DNA of 64,000 bases from positions 1,922,001 through 1,986,000 of the forward strand of contig NC_005363.1 of assembly GCF_000196175.1 (NCBI RefSeq). Direction: 5' to 3'. The DNA is from Bdellovibrio bacteriovorus HD100. GTDB lineage: Bacteria > Bdellovibrionota > Bdellovibrionia > Bdellovibrionales > Bdellovibrionaceae. Below, one piece after another: positions 42,645 through 52,010 of the stretch (position 1 is the first letter of the stretch; each line of letters opens with the position of its first letter). The notes below the pieces were generated by a model, which saw only the letters and a program-made list of their open reading frames with translations, had not been told where the DNA came from and searched no databases. A program made the translations under genes and the position numbers.

Positions 42645-44474
42645 CTAACGAACCCCACCCGCACGGATGGAAGTGTCAGTAGTTGTTCCGCCCTCGGAAT
42701 CCGGGGTCGGCGGAGGCACCACCACGACCGGCACACACACGTTGTTGATCAACTGGTTCGGAGCCGGGCACGGAGCCGTTGGTGGAGGATCAACCACCGG
42801 AGGTGTCGTCACCGTCGTTGTTGCCGTTGGCTCTGGTTCCGGAGCCGGTGCTGGTGGCACATACTCTGGAGACTTGGAGTCAGATTTTGATTTCTTGCTG
42901 AACAACCACCAGAAAGCACCCAGGGCCAGCAAACCGATACCGACTGGGATGATCCAGTTTTTATTACGGCACCAGAAGCCACAGCTGTCGTCTTTGCCGA
43001 CTTCTGTTTTACCACCTGGCAGATCCCCCTCGCCACCGGCTTCGATCACCAGACAGCTTGGACGGGATTCACTTTCACTTGGTTCACTTTCTTTAGTTCC
43101 CTCAGGACATACGCAGCCTTTGCCGCCTTCGCCTGGTACGGAACCTGGTTTTTCAACAGAACAATCGCCACCAGCAATCGGACCTGGAGGATGCGGAGGC
43201 TCTGGAGACACCACGAAGGACTGCAGGGAGAACGCACGGGTTTTGATCTCGTTACAAGCGGACATTTGATCATCACGCTGTTGCGCAATTTTTTGAAGTG
43301 GCGCCTGACCACACTCTGCTACGGCAGAGTTGATGAAGTTTTGCAGATCCCCCAGGTAAGAGGAAATTTGATCATACTGCTCCTGAGAAATCTTGCCTTC
43401 TTCGTTCAACACCAGATTGATATCCTGGCCTTTCACTTTTTTCAGGTAAGATTCGATGATACGCTTCTTGTCCTCGCCTTCGGATTTCGCATCACCTGTG
43501 CGCAACGGGGATTTACCATTACAAACGCGGGTTGCATATTTCACTTCAGAGCGGGACACGCAGTGAGGTGCGCCGTTGGCACTGAAGCCGTAAACCATCG
43601 GGTTACAGGAAACACCATTGTTCAAACAAGTGGCGCTGTTAACTTCCATTTTGTTTTTCAAATCGATCGCACCCTGCTTGCTGCCGCCGCAGGAGCCGTT
43701 TTCACCGTAGATCGACAGATAACCGGCCACGATACAAGGTTTACCCGTCAGGCTTGCCGCCTGAGCTTCTTCCCCGAACAGGAATGAGGCCGCCCACTCG
43801 TGACGTTTGTTGATTTCATTCAACGCCTGAGTGCCGTATATTTTAGTATAAACTTTCTGAGCGGACTCCAAAGCCGCACGCATGCGCACGAAGTACTCCG
43901 CTTTCTGACGTGGAGTCAGACGCGTGTATTCTTTGTAGGTCAGTACAAAGTTTTTGCTCAGAGGTTTTTGTTTGCCTTTTTTCAGAGCCTTGCCCACAAC
44001 AGGATCCAGCTTCGCCATTTTTCCGGCGATCGCATTGAAGTTGTTATAGTTCATCAGCTCTTTACGCTTGAAGTTGACGCCGTTTACTTTCAGTGGATTT
44101 TCTTCATCGCCCGTGAAAGTCAAAGTGGAGGTCTGACCAGCATGAGTCAAAGTCAAACGCACTTGTTCTTTTCCGTCAGAGCCTTTGTAAGTGGACGCTT
44201 CCACAGCAGGCATCATTTCATGACGATTCAGTTCAACCCATTGATCCATCTGCTTTTGCAGTTTGTGCGGATAAACGTGGCGAACCATGCGGTAGAATTC
44301 ACCGACGGTCATTTTCTTTGTCGTGAGCCCTGTTTCTTTCAGGTATTGATTGATCAGCTTCTTCTGATCCTGTGCCGCCGCCCCCTGGGCGACTGGCGCC
44401 ATACACATCGTGAATGCCGATGCGCTGGCTGCAAGACTTTTCATCAATGACTTCGGATTCAACTTCCATCTCAT
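42645..44474 (-). CDS. Large exported Cys-rich protein with C-terminal TM and Pro-rich tail
   Basis: Protein of 609 residues starting at ATG 44474 (GAGG 5 bases upstream). A signal peptide ends VAQG-A. A helical region (about 50-250) is followed by a Cys-rich stretch (about 250-350: GKPCIVAG, NGSCGGS, ATCLNNGVSCN, RVCNGKS). A second Cys-rich part (GKGCVCPEG, PSCLV) leads to one transmembrane helix (NWIIPVGIGLLALGAFWWLF, about 515-534) and then a Pro/Thr/Glu-rich tail with another Cys pair. The layout suggests a surface-facing domain anchored in a membrane. No family recognised. Confidence 0.75.
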   Translation of the reverse strand: MRWKLNPKSLMKSLAASASAFTMCMAPVAQGAAAQDQKKLINQYLKETGLTTKKMTVGEFYRMVRHVYPHKLQKQMDQWVELNRHEMMPAVEASTYKGSDGKEQVRLTLTHAGQTSTLTFTGDEENPLKVNGVNFKRKELMNYNNFNAIAGKMAKLDPVVGKALKKGKQKPLSKNFVLTYKEYTRLTPRQKAEYFVRMRAALESAQKVYTKIYGTQALNEINKRHEWAASFLFGEEAQAASLTGKPCIVAGYLSIYGENGSCGGSKQGAIDLKNKMEVNSATCLNNGVSCNPMVYGFSANGAPHCVSRSEVKYATRVCNGKSPLRTGDAKSEGEDKKRIIESYLKKVKGQDINLVLNEEGKISQEQYDQISSYLGDLQNFINSAVAECGQAPLQKIAQQRDDQMSACNEIKTRAFSLQSFVVSPEPPHPPGPIAGGDCSVEKPGSVPGEGGKGCVCPEGTKESEPSESESRPSCLVIEAGGEGDLPGGKTEVGKDDSCGFWCRNKNWIIPVGIGLLALGAFWWLFSKKSKSDSKSPEYVPPAPAPEPEPTATTTVTTPPVVDPPPTAPCPAPNQLINNVCVPVVVVPPPTPDSEGGTTTDTSIRAGGVR

Positions 44475-44537
44475 AACGACCTCATGCTTTTGAGTCTTTT
44501 CGGTACACATTCTAAAAAACTTAAAAAGAACCCGGAC

Positions 44538-45272
44538 TTAACTTAACTTTTCCCCGTTTGTCTCAATCTGAGACCGCAACCAGTCCTGCAAATATAACCG
44601 GTCCCGCTCTGTAAGTTCTTTAAACTTCAGGCGAAGCACGTTATCGCGATATTCCACGACTCGACTTTTGACCTTCATATTACGAATGTCCGGGAAAATC
44701 ACATCCACGAAACGCAACCCTTGGGACCCCTCAAGATCCCGCTGCAGGCGCACGCGCGCGCCACTGACAGAAATCGATTCTGTGACACCATCAAAGATAT
44801 CCTGAGCCACCACATTTACCGGAGTACGAAAATCATAGCGGGACGCCGCCGGAAACAACCACTGCGCACGGCGGTCCAGATATGGAAAGCGGAAATAAAA
44901 CGCCAATAACAAAACAAAGGCCGTGATCAGGCACGACATGAAAAGCTGTCCGTGAACCAGCAGACCACTGTCGGAAAACTCGCCATTACCCCAGCGGTAC
45001 AAGTTGATGAACAGCACCAGCATCAACGTGCCGATAGCCAAAGTCCATGTCGCCTTATGAGCGCGCAAAAGCAAAACCCCGGTCAGAAGCAAAAGCCCCA
45101 GCCACATCCAATCCAAATTTGAAACTGATTGCGCGAAAGAGACAAAACCGCTTTGTGAATTAACATATTCAGAGCTTACAAAACTGATCAGAAGATTACC
45201 CAATGGAGCCAGAATAAAAAGAATCGCCATCAGGTACATTCCCGTTGGCCTTTTTAGCTGTTCTTCCCCCAT
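44538..45272 (-). CDS. Membrane protein with C-terminal PilZ (cyclic-di-GMP) domain
   Basis: Protein of 244 residues with four transmembrane helices in the first 130 residues, then a cytoplasmic PilZ domain. The cyclic-di-GMP motifs are RYDFR (Arg145-Arg149, RxxxR) and SISVSG (166-171); the usual D/N of (D/N)xSxxG is Ser166, so binding strength is uncertain. It probably relays cyclic-di-GMP level to a membrane process. It lies upstream of the Cys-rich protein gene, on the same strand with a 63-base gap. Confidence 0.82.
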   Translation of the reverse strand: MGEEQLKRPTGMYLMAILFILAPLGNLLISFVSSEYVNSQSGFVSFAQSVSNLDWMWLGLLLLTGVLLLRAHKATWTLAIGTLMLVLFINLYRWGNGEFSDSGLLVHGQLFMSCLITAFVLLLAFYFRFPYLDRRAQWLFPAASRYDFRTPVNVVAQDIFDGVTESISVSGARVRLQRDLEGSQGLRFVDVIFPDIRNMKVKSRVVEYRDNVLRLKFKELTERDRLYLQDWLRSQIETNGEKLS

Positions 45273-45345
45273 GAAACCTCCTCAAGTATGTTAAACGATA
45301 GCAACTTGACGGGGCATCAATTCTTGCGGTCTCTGGACCTTAGTT

Positions 45346-46314
45346 ATGACAAAAACAGCAAAACAAATCCTCATTTTATTGGTGTCCCTTTTATCAACCC
45401 ACAGCTTTGCCGCCCCGACCGGGAAAATCTCGGACTCCCTGGTGGAAAATCTGGCCTGTGACCGGATTTCGACCGATGAAATCTATCGACGCATCCGCCC
45501 CGAGTCTTTAGGCAGCAGCTATCACACTCTGTCAGTGAACTGGCCGTTTTCAGCCGGGCTGTATGATCTGGCGGCGTGCTGGTCCTTGTCGCGCACGCAG
45601 CGTCTGTTCTTTTATCTGTCGCGCTGGAATCAGCACAGCGATCCAACGCCTCAGCAGACAACTGAAATCCTGGATATGGTGCGCGGCAGTCGTCCGTACG
45701 CTTCAGGCAGCGGACTGAAAGAAACGGCATTGAGTGAATTTAAAGTTTTCAGCCAAAAAGATTCCCAGTGGCGCACTAATACGCCGTTGTGGTCGCAGAT
45801 GCAGTACGGGTTTTCCCAGAATTTTTCAAACGGCAAAACAATGTACCGCGCCTGGAAGCATGAAATTGAACACTATCAAAAAGAGCGCTTTCATGAGTTT
45901 GCAAAAAACCTGAAATTCGTGATTGGTGATGACGCCCGCAGTGGTCGCAAGAACCGCCAGACCCGTGATGTGCTTTTAAGAAACCTTGAATCCCACCGTC
46001 TGACTTTGCTTTTGTTACGCCCCACCCGCACCGCCCAGCACATTGTGGTGGCCAAGTCCTTTGAAATTAAAAGCAACGGCCGGATCGAAATCCGCGTCTA
46101 TGATTCCAATCAGCCTCTCCGGGATCAGATCGTGGTTTTTGATGGACGCGAGAACGACTTCTATGCACCCGACATCGTGCGAGGGCTGCCTCGGGTGAAG
46201 AACGCGAACGACGCTATCGGTGTCTTTATCGTGGATGAATACGAACGAAGCCTGGTCGACACGGCCTTACTGAAACACTACAAAAAAGCTTGCTCAGCCC
46301 CGACCGGAACGTAA
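45346..46314 (+). CDS. Secreted protein, unknown function
   Basis: Exported protein of 322 residues with signal peptide ending HSFA-A. The mature part contains SFEIKSNGRIEIRVYDSN and many Arg, with patterns of a mixed alpha/beta enzyme-like fold; HIVVAKSFEI-YDSNQP could be a cysteine-protease-like His-Asn arrangement (C1/C39-like), but the matching Cys is only tentatively YDLAACWSLSR. No family is certain. It ends at a bidirectional terminator shared with the L,D-transpeptidase gene. Confidence 0.68.
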   Translation: MTKTAKQILILLVSLLSTHSFAAPTGKISDSLVENLACDRISTDEIYRRIRPESLGSSYHTLSVNWPFSAGLYDLAACWSLSRTQRLFFYLSRWNQHSDPTPQQTTEILDMVRGSRPYASGSGLKETALSEFKVFSQKDSQWRTNTPLWSQMQYGFSQNFSNGKTMYRAWKHEIEHYQKERFHEFAKNLKFVIGDDARSGRKNRQTRDVLLRNLESHRLTLLLLRPTRTAQHIVVAKSFEIKSNGRIEIRVYDSNQPLRDQIVVFDGRENDFYAPDIVRGLPRVKNANDAIGVFIVDEYERSLVDTALLKHYKKACSAPTGT

Positions 46315-46330
46315 GCTGAAGCAGAAATAA

Positions 46331-46358
46331 AAAAGCCACCCTTATCAGGTGGCTTTTT
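46331..46358. terminator. Bidirectional intrinsic terminator
   Basis: GCCACC (46335-46340) and GGTGGC (46348-46353), with an A run before and a T run after, form a hairpin between converging genes. Confidence 0.88.
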
Positions 46359-46386
46359 CTTTGAAACGTACCGAAATATTTGAAAT

Positions 46387-47001
46387 TTAGTTGCCGGACA
46401 TTTTGCAGATTTCAATCAAAGTCTTTTCTTTGACAAGAGAATAAATCTCTTCGATCTCCGGATTGGTCACGGCCACACACCCTTGGGTCCAGTTCATTGG
46501 ATGGATCAAACCCACCGCCTGGCCCTTGCGCTCTTCCGAAGGCAGACCGTGGATCATAATATCGCCACCCGCGGATTTTCCCTGCGCTTTTGCAAACTCC
46601 ACATCCGCTTTGTTCGGATAGGAAACATGCAGAGCTTTTGTGTACTGACTTTGAGGATTTTTATAGTCGATAGAGTACAAACCTTCCGGCGTCTTGTTGT
46701 CACCCTCGAACTGTTTGTGACCGACAGGGTTTCTGCCGAAGGCCACCGGGTACACTTTCAACAGAGTCTCGCCAGAGATCAGATAAAGCTCTTTACGGTC
46801 TTTAGAGACCACAATTCTTTCCACCTTCAACTCTTCAGCCTGAAGACGGTCCACGCTTTCACGGCTGCGATCCAGAAGTTTGTCAACCTGGGAAATGTCT
46901 TGGCAATAGCGGAAAGACTTATCCAGAGCCTTGGAACCGGCAGCAAAAGAGTTTGTAGCAAACAGACTTAGAGCAATAAGGGGAAGCAATGTCTTTTTCA
47001 T
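46387..47001 (-). CDS. L,D-transpeptidase (YkuD domain)
   Basis: Periplasmic L,D-transpeptidase of 204 residues with signal peptide ending SFA-A. The YkuD motif is present: His151 in IMIHGLP and Cys175 in MNWTQGCVAV; the usual SHGC box reads TQGC. The substrate loop DNKTPEGLYSID is typical. These enzymes form 3-3 crosslinks or exchange D-amino acids; predatory Bdellovibrio use such activity to strengthen bdelloplast walls, so a similar role is plausible but unproven here. Confidence 0.9.
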   Translation of the reverse strand: MKKTLLPLIALSLFATNSFAAGSKALDKSFRYCQDISQVDKLLDRSRESVDRLQAEELKVERIVVSKDRKELYLISGETLLKVYPVAFGRNPVGHKQFEGDNKTPEGLYSIDYKNPQSQYTKALHVSYPNKADVEFAKAQGKSAGGDIMIHGLPSEERKGQAVGLIHPMNWTQGCVAVTNPEIEEIYSLVKEKTLIEICKMSGN

Positions 47002-47091
47002 GACGAGAGTTATATCACACTCAGCACCCGTTCACATCCACCCCTAAAAGATATTTTTTTGTAATGACTTTTCAGTCGTAAAAACCAAATA

Positions 47092-47120
47092 AAAAGGTCC
47101 CCGTGATTTTCACGGAGACC
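47092..47120 (-). terminator. Probable terminator for the NlpC/P60-like gene
   Basis: GGTCCCCGTG and CACGGAGACC (47097-47120) can fold into a stem with one mismatch. On the minus strand it is followed by TTTTTATTT, as expected for an intrinsic terminator downstream of the gene ending at 47215. Confidence 0.65.
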
Positions 47121-47214
47121 CCTATTGTCACTCTGTCAAAAAGTTATTCATTGGCGCCAGCCGGCAGAGCAGCAGGCCCGGTCGGGCCGAAAGCTGAAGC
47201 AGCATCGCCCGGGA

Positions 47215-48783
47215 CTATCTGCGAAGTGAAGAGCAAGAAGATATACAAGCTTCACGGGCCATTTTCACTCGTGGAGCCATACAGTCCGCAGTGCCCTTGT
47301 GGCGAATCACTGACAACGTACCCACGTTCGGAGTGTAGGTCTTGTTGTTCACCTTCGCCAGACACGCATAGTAAGCGTACTTTTCCAGACCCGTCTGCAT
47401 TTTCGCACTGGTTGGCAGGTACACACGAGCATCAAAGAAATTGATACCCACGCCACCCACGTTCGGAGAGCTCTGCGCGACAGTAAAATCAAAACCGCTG
47501 GATTTGATTTTCGAGCAATCACTTTCGGTTTTTGCCGAAGCAATACCGAATGGATCAGAACCCGCTTTATCGATCAATAGAACGTGACCATAAACTGCCA
47601 CGATGTCACCGGCTTTCAGGGATGTCGAAGGTGTCACAGAGATCTTGCTCAAACAAGTCAGTCCGTTGTTCTGAGGCTCAACATAAGAACTGGAGCCCCA
47701 CGCCCAGGAGTCTGAAGCCTTCAGCGCCCGACCCGCCTTCAAACGAAGACCCGCGGTCGCCATGGAGGTGTAAACGTAGCCAGAACAGTCAATGCCCAGA
47801 ACCTTGGTGCCATCACCGTTGTTCTTGAACATATCGATCGGAGAATCGGCGGCAGTTGTGCCGTAAGGCTTACCGCCGTAATCGTAAATCAAAGGATTTG
47901 ATTTAACCGCAAAACAACCTTCACCATATCCTGACACACCCTTGATATAAGGATGAGTCGCCTGAACCTTGGAAAGGCTCGCGATCTCTCGCTTGCTGCC
48001 GACACCGTCGGAGTGCTTGCCCACGATAGAGATACCAGAGATCGTGGGCGTCTGCGCATTCAGATCCGGCAAAGCCACGCTTTGACAGGTCTGATAAGAA
48101 GTCGCAAAGGCCCAACGGGCGCCGAATACAGCCAAAGGCTCCCCGGCACTCAAGGCCTGGGCTTTATGATATTCGTAATCACGGTTTGGCTCCGGAGTCG
48201 GCTCTACGACATTGCTGCCACCTGAACCCGTACCGGCGTCAGTGCTGCCGGAATCAGATCCCGCGTCTGTGCCTGCTGTGGAGTTGTCGCCGGACGGACA
48301 ATTCAACTCAAAGCTTTCCACTGTTTTTGAAAGCTGAGTGAAATTGCCACGCACTTTATCCTGCATGTAGCTTCTGAAGACCGTGGAACGGTCCCCAACG
48401 TCAATCGCCGACAGAAGCATCAAAAGCTGTTCCGGTGTCTCTACACGCTCACCCTTGGGAGCTTCCTCAAGCAAGGATACAACCAGCTTGTCCAGCTGGG
48501 CTTGCAGCTTTGCCTGATCTTCACTTGTCATGCCTGGGTTTTCAGCAGCCAGCTTTTGCACCTGATCGCGCATGGCCTGCTTCAGTGTTTCGGAAGCCGG
48601 GATCTCTTTTTGCTCAATCAGATAGGCCTTCAGACCGTCCCAGAGCTTCATCTCGAGCTTGTTGTCTTTGCAGGCAATGTCATTCCCCACCTGCGAAGCG
48701 ATATTGTTCATGGCCTCATACCCTTGCGGTGCGCAGGCCGTCATCATCATCCCTAAGATCAAAACCATTCCATGTGTTTTCAT
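47215..48783 (-). CDS. NlpC/P60-like lipoprotein (putative wall peptidase)
   Basis: Lipoprotein of 522 residues: lipobox MTAC (Cys17). A helical N-terminal part is followed by a Ser/Gly/Asp/Thr linker (about 165-195). The C-terminal half has Cys333 in LGIDCSGYVY and His400 in AGDIVAVYGHVLLID, the NlpC/P60 Cys-His pair. Family members cleave peptide stems of peptidoglycan. The large insertions and extra cysteines (GCFAV, TCLSK, DCSKI, YYACL, DCMAP) are atypical. It may act on self or prey wall from a membrane anchor. Confidence 0.82.
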   Translation of the reverse strand: MKTHGMVLILGMMMTACAPQGYEAMNNIASQVGNDIACKDNKLEMKLWDGLKAYLIEQKEIPASETLKQAMRDQVQKLAAENPGMTSEDQAKLQAQLDKLVVSLLEEAPKGERVETPEQLLMLLSAIDVGDRSTVFRSYMQDKVRGNFTQLSKTVESFELNCPSGDNSTAGTDAGSDSGSTDAGTGSGGSNVVEPTPEPNRDYEYHKAQALSAGEPLAVFGARWAFATSYQTCQSVALPDLNAQTPTISGISIVGKHSDGVGSKREIASLSKVQATHPYIKGVSGYGEGCFAVKSNPLIYDYGGKPYGTTAADSPIDMFKNNGDGTKVLGIDCSGYVYTSMATAGLRLKAGRALKASDSWAWGSSSYVEPQNNGLTCLSKISVTPSTSLKAGDIVAVYGHVLLIDKAGSDPFGIASAKTESDCSKIKSSGFDFTVAQSSPNVGGVGINFFDARVYLPTSAKMQTGLEKYAYYACLAKVNNKTYTPNVGTLSVIRHKGTADCMAPRVKMAREACISSCSSLRR

Positions 48784-48894
48784 AGGGAACTTATCGGCAG
48801 GCTGACTTGGACAGATTACACTCGGAATGAATTTTAGACTCGACTAGACTAAAAATTAGTCACTATAATCAAAGTTCACGAAGGACATATCAGC

Positions 48895-49950
48895 ATGGCA
48901 GAAAAGTTTATCAAAATTCAGGCACTCTATGGACTCCTTGAACTTGAGCCTTTCATACTTTTGGGGGCGCTGATTGCCATCACCTGGATCTTTTATAAGT
49001 TCTTCCTGAAGGAAGCTTCCGATGAAAGACATCGCAGCATCCGCAATCATTTCCGCACGTTGCTTCGCCACTATGTGATTTTGGCCTTTTTGTTTTTGCT
49101 CTTTATTTTCATGCAGACCTCGGAACCCCAGATCGGACGTTTTGCCAAGTTCATCCCTTATGTCGCCTTCCTGACTTTTATTTGGGGGAACGTGGTGTTT
49201 GTGAAAACATCCCGTCTGATCGTCCTGCAGTACCTGTTCCTGGGGTCGATGAAGCACGGTGTTCCGCTGCTTCTGGTGAACATTTTCTCTCTGATCCTGT
49301 CGATCGTTTTGGTGTTCTGGGGCATCACTCATGTGTTTGGCCTGGAGGTCGGACCGCTGCTGGCGACGTCGGCGGCGGCCTCGGTGATTCTGGGTCTGGC
49401 GCTGCAGGACACTTTGGGAAATCTGTTTGCGGGTATTTCTTTGCAGCTGGATCGCAACTTTGAAATCGGCGACTGGCTGGAAATCACGAGCGGTATTCAG
49501 AAAGCCACCGGCCAGGTGCGCGAGATCACCTGGCGCTCCACCACGCTGGTGGGTTTTTCAGATGAGCTGATCACCTTCCCGAACCGTTTTATGGCCAATG
49601 CTCAGATTTCAAACTTCTCCCCGCCGGACAACCCTATCGTCCGTCGCCAGATCTTCCGCCTGGCATTTGGGCAGAATATTGAACTGGCCAAACAGATTCT
49701 GGAGCGCACCGTTGCTGGAGTCGGCGAAATCCGAGGCATTCCGGCACCTTGGGCCTATGTCAGTGACACCAACGAACACTGGGTGGAAGTCAAAATCATC
49801 TACTTCATTGATAACTACGGCTCTCAATTTAACATTGGCGACAAGGTTTATGTGCGTGGGATTGAGGCGCTGAAGGCTCAGGGCATCAAATTAGCTCGAC
49901 AAGTGGTTGAGCTTTCGGATACAAACCAAGGCCATGAAATCAGCCGTTAA
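48895..49950 (+). CDS. MscS-family mechanosensitive channel
   Basis: Inner-membrane channel of 351 residues with about five transmembrane helices. The pore helix TSAAASVILGLALQDTLGNLFAG is the MscS TM3 signature, followed by the beta domain DRNFEIGDWLEI and TWRSTTLVGFSDELITFPN. It opens under membrane tension and releases solutes; this would suit osmotic shifts during prey entry and exit. The last 17 bases overlap ttcA, so they are co-translated. A TATAAT box at 48864-48869 may belong to its promoter. Confidence 0.92.
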   Translation: MAEKFIKIQALYGLLELEPFILLGALIAITWIFYKFFLKEASDERHRSIRNHFRTLLRHYVILAFLFLLFIFMQTSEPQIGRFAKFIPYVAFLTFIWGNVVFVKTSRLIVLQYLFLGSMKHGVPLLLVNIFSLILSIVLVFWGITHVFGLEVGPLLATSAAASVILGLALQDTLGNLFAGISLQLDRNFEIGDWLEITSGIQKATGQVREITWRSTTLVGFSDELITFPNRFMANAQISNFSPPDNPIVRRQIFRLAFGQNIELAKQILERTVAGVGEIRGIPAPWAYVSDTNEHWVEVKIIYFIDNYGSQFNIGDKVYVRGIEALKAQGIKLARQVVELSDTNQGHEISR

Positions 49951-50713
49951 TTTTGAACTTCCCCTGGCGGTAAAAATCCGCAAACAGATCGTGCAGGCCT
50001 TGAACGACTTCAACATGATTGAAGACGGCGACAAGGTCATGGTCTGCGTTTCCGGCGGCAAAGATTCCAGTGTATTGCTGGCCCTGCTGACCGAAATCCA
50101 AAGACGCTCTGAGCGCAAATTCCAAATCGAAGCTGCCATCCTGGATCAAAAACAACCCGGCTTTGATGTGTCCAAATTCAAAGTTTGGGTGGAAAGCCTG
50201 GGCGTGCCTTTTCATATCGTTGAAAAAGACACTTATTCCATCGTGAAAGAAAAAGTTCAGGGCGGAACGTTCTGCTCCCTTTGCTCGCGTCTGCGCCGTG
50301 CGATTCTTTATGATTTTGCGCACGCCAACGGCTTTACCAAACTGGCGCTGGGTCATCACCGCGATGACGTCGTTCACACGGCCTTGCTGAACATGTTCTA
50401 TGTCGGCACCACGGCGGCCATGCCACCAAAACTGAAATCTGACGACGAACGCAACATTCTGGTCCGCCCGCTGTGCTATGTTTCTGAAAGAGATATCGAA
50501 GAGCTGGCCGCCGAATGGGCCTTCCCGGTGATCCCGTGCAATCTGTGCGGATCCCAGGACGGACTGAAACGTCAGCGTATCAAGAAGCTTGTTCGAGACC
50601 TCGAAAAAGAGATCCCGAACATCTATGCCTCCATCCAGACTTCCATGACGAATATCAAACCAAGTCAGCTGATGGATCAGGATTTGTGGGACTTTAAGAA
50701 CCTCAAGACCTAG
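49934..50713 (+). CDS. ttcA: tRNA 2-thiocytidine biosynthesis protein TtcA
   Basis: ATP-dependent enzyme that thiolates cytidine 32 of certain tRNAs. It has the PP-loop VSGGKDS, then CSLCSRLRR and CNLCGSQ, the conserved CxxC pairs that hold the iron-sulfur cluster. ATG 49934 (259 residues) has AAGG just upstream and fits the family start; an ATG at 49907 would add 9 residues inside the MscS gene. It overlaps MscS at its start and converges with the YcnI gene, overlapping by 4 bases. Confidence 0.93.
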   Translation: MKSAVNFELPLAVKIRKQIVQALNDFNMIEDGDKVMVCVSGGKDSSVLLALLTEIQRRSERKFQIEAAILDQKQPGFDVSKFKVWVESLGVPFHIVEKDTYSIVKEKVQGGTFCSLCSRLRRAILYDFAHANGFTKLALGHHRDDVVHTALLNMFYVGTTAAMPPKLKSDDERNILVRPLCYVSERDIEELAAEWAFPVIPCNLCGSQDGLKRQRIKKLVRDLEKEIPNIYASIQTSMTNIKPSQLMDQDLWDFKNLKT

Positions 50714-51186
50714 TGGCCCGAGGCTCCTGCAGTGACTTTCAAGCTTGCCGCCGGAGCAGCCAGTTCGTGTTCGTCCTGGCCTGGCGCCGGGATATCAAAC
50801 CAGTCAATCTGACCTTTTTCACAGACCTGCGACACTTTGAAATACAAGATTGAATTCGCCGGGGCTGTGATTTTTGCACGAATCACAAATTCATCGTAAA
50901 ACGCATCCGGCAGATTTCCGCCGCTAAATTTCACTGCCGTGGCAACACCGTTATTGTCGGTTTCCACCGCCACATCCCAGCCTGGTTTCGGCATGGGTTT
51001 AGGCGTGGTGAAGCCCTTGGGCAAATGCACCGTCAGAGACGTGGTGGCTGTGGCATCACAGCCATGAGGAACGCGCACAACAGCCTTGTAATAGCTGCCA
51101 GCAGCGGCTTGAGGGTTTTCCAGGGACACATGGGCCAGGGCTTGAGAGCCCAGTAACAAAGACAGAACAGGGATCATTTTAAGCAC
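50710..51186 (-). CDS. YcnI-family copper-binding periplasmic protein (DUF1775)
   Basis: Exported protein of 158 residues. GTG 51186 has AAGGAGG 5 bases upstream. The signal peptide ends ALA before HVSLENP, so the mature protein starts with His, the copper ligand described for YcnI. The pattern YYKAVVRVPHGC..T..LTVHLPKG and KPGWDV is typical of DUF1775. YcnI genes usually lie next to copper-import or PCuAC genes; none is seen here. Confidence 0.87.
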   Translation of the reverse strand: MLKMIPVLSLLLGSQALAHVSLENPQAAAGSYYKAVVRVPHGCDATATTSLTVHLPKGFTTPKPMPKPGWDVAVETDNNGVATAVKFSGGNLPDAFYDEFVIRAKITAPANSILYFKVSQVCEKGQIDWFDIPAPGQDEHELAAPAASLKVTAGASGH

Positions 51187-51267
51187 AAAGGCCTCCTTGA
51201 TGGATCGATTTTTAATCCACTTCAAGAAAGCCCACAATGCAGCAAACAGTTGCGTGAAAAAAGCCCC

Positions 51268-51879
51268 TTAGGCCATGGCCTTTTGGACTGCAGGGCGCGC
51301 TCCCACCAGCTCGGCCCAGCGCTTAACTGCCGGCTTGTCTTCAAACCAGCCCGGCTGGGCGTGAATAAAGCCTGCCACCCAAGGATAGGTCACCATGTCG
51401 GCAATGGTGTACCCCTCGCCGGACAGATATTTGTTCCCGGAAAGCTGGATTTCCATAACTCCCACCAGGCGGCGCGCCTCTTTTTCAAAACGCTCAATAA
51501 AACCGGGATTGGGTGGAGTCAGCGTGTTCAGCCCATAGTAGTAATTGCCAAAGATGGGACCGATGGCCGACATCTGAAACATCACCCATTGCATGGTGCG
51601 GGTCTTTTCCGGCAGAGACTCGCCCAAAAACTGTCCGTGTTTTTCAGCCAGATAATAAAGAATAGCACCACTTTCAAAAACCGTGGTTTTACCTTCCGGC
51701 CCCTTGTTGTCGATGATTGTCGGAATCTTCCCGTTGGGGTTCATTGCCAGGAACTCAGGCTTTTTCTGCTCCAGATCTTTCAGGTTCACCTTGTGCAGGT
51801 TGTAGGGAAGACCCAGCTCTTCCAAGATGATGGTCACCTTTCGGCCGTTGGGGGTGGAAGCGGTGTAAAAATCGATCAT
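51268..51879 (-). CDS. Glutathione S-transferase (YfcG-like)
   Basis: Cytoplasmic protein of 203 residues with N-terminal thioredoxin-like domain (MIDFYTASTPNGRKVTIILEE in two parts) and C-terminal helical domain. NPNGKIPTI carries the cis-proline and VFESGAILYYLAEKHG binds the glutathione gamma-Glu. The Thr-Pro-Asn-Gly N-terminus matches the YfcG/YghU (Nu) class, which acts as disulfide reductase. ATG 51879 has AAGGAG 7 bases upstream. Confidence 0.9.
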   Translation of the reverse strand: MIDFYTASTPNGRKVTIILEELGLPYNLHKVNLKDLEQKKPEFLAMNPNGKIPTIIDNKGPEGKTTVFESGAILYYLAEKHGQFLGESLPEKTRTMQWVMFQMSAIGPIFGNYYYGLNTLTPPNPGFIERFEKEARRLVGVMEIQLSGNKYLSGEGYTIADMVTYPWVAGFIHAQPGWFEDKPAVKRWAELVGARPAVQKAMA

Positions 51880-52010
51880 AAAAGAACTCCTTAGCTGGAA
51901 GATCCCCAGTTTAAACCTGCTTTCCTTAAAACGGGACCCCTGACCCCCCGCATCCATGATTGCTGGACCCCACTTCTTGGGATACATTTTTATCTCTTTA
52001 TACCACACGT

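Noticed and set aside
42667-43269. 200-codon Gly/Thr-rich plus-strand frame resembling a surface protein
   Set aside because: It is the antisense of the Pro/Thr-rich tail of the 609-residue protein; the repeats are mirror images of that low-complexity DNA.
45325-45345. Possible sigma-54 box upstream of 45346 (GGCATCAATTCTTGC)
   Set aside because: The spacing is 11 bases between GG and GC and the -24 element is poor.
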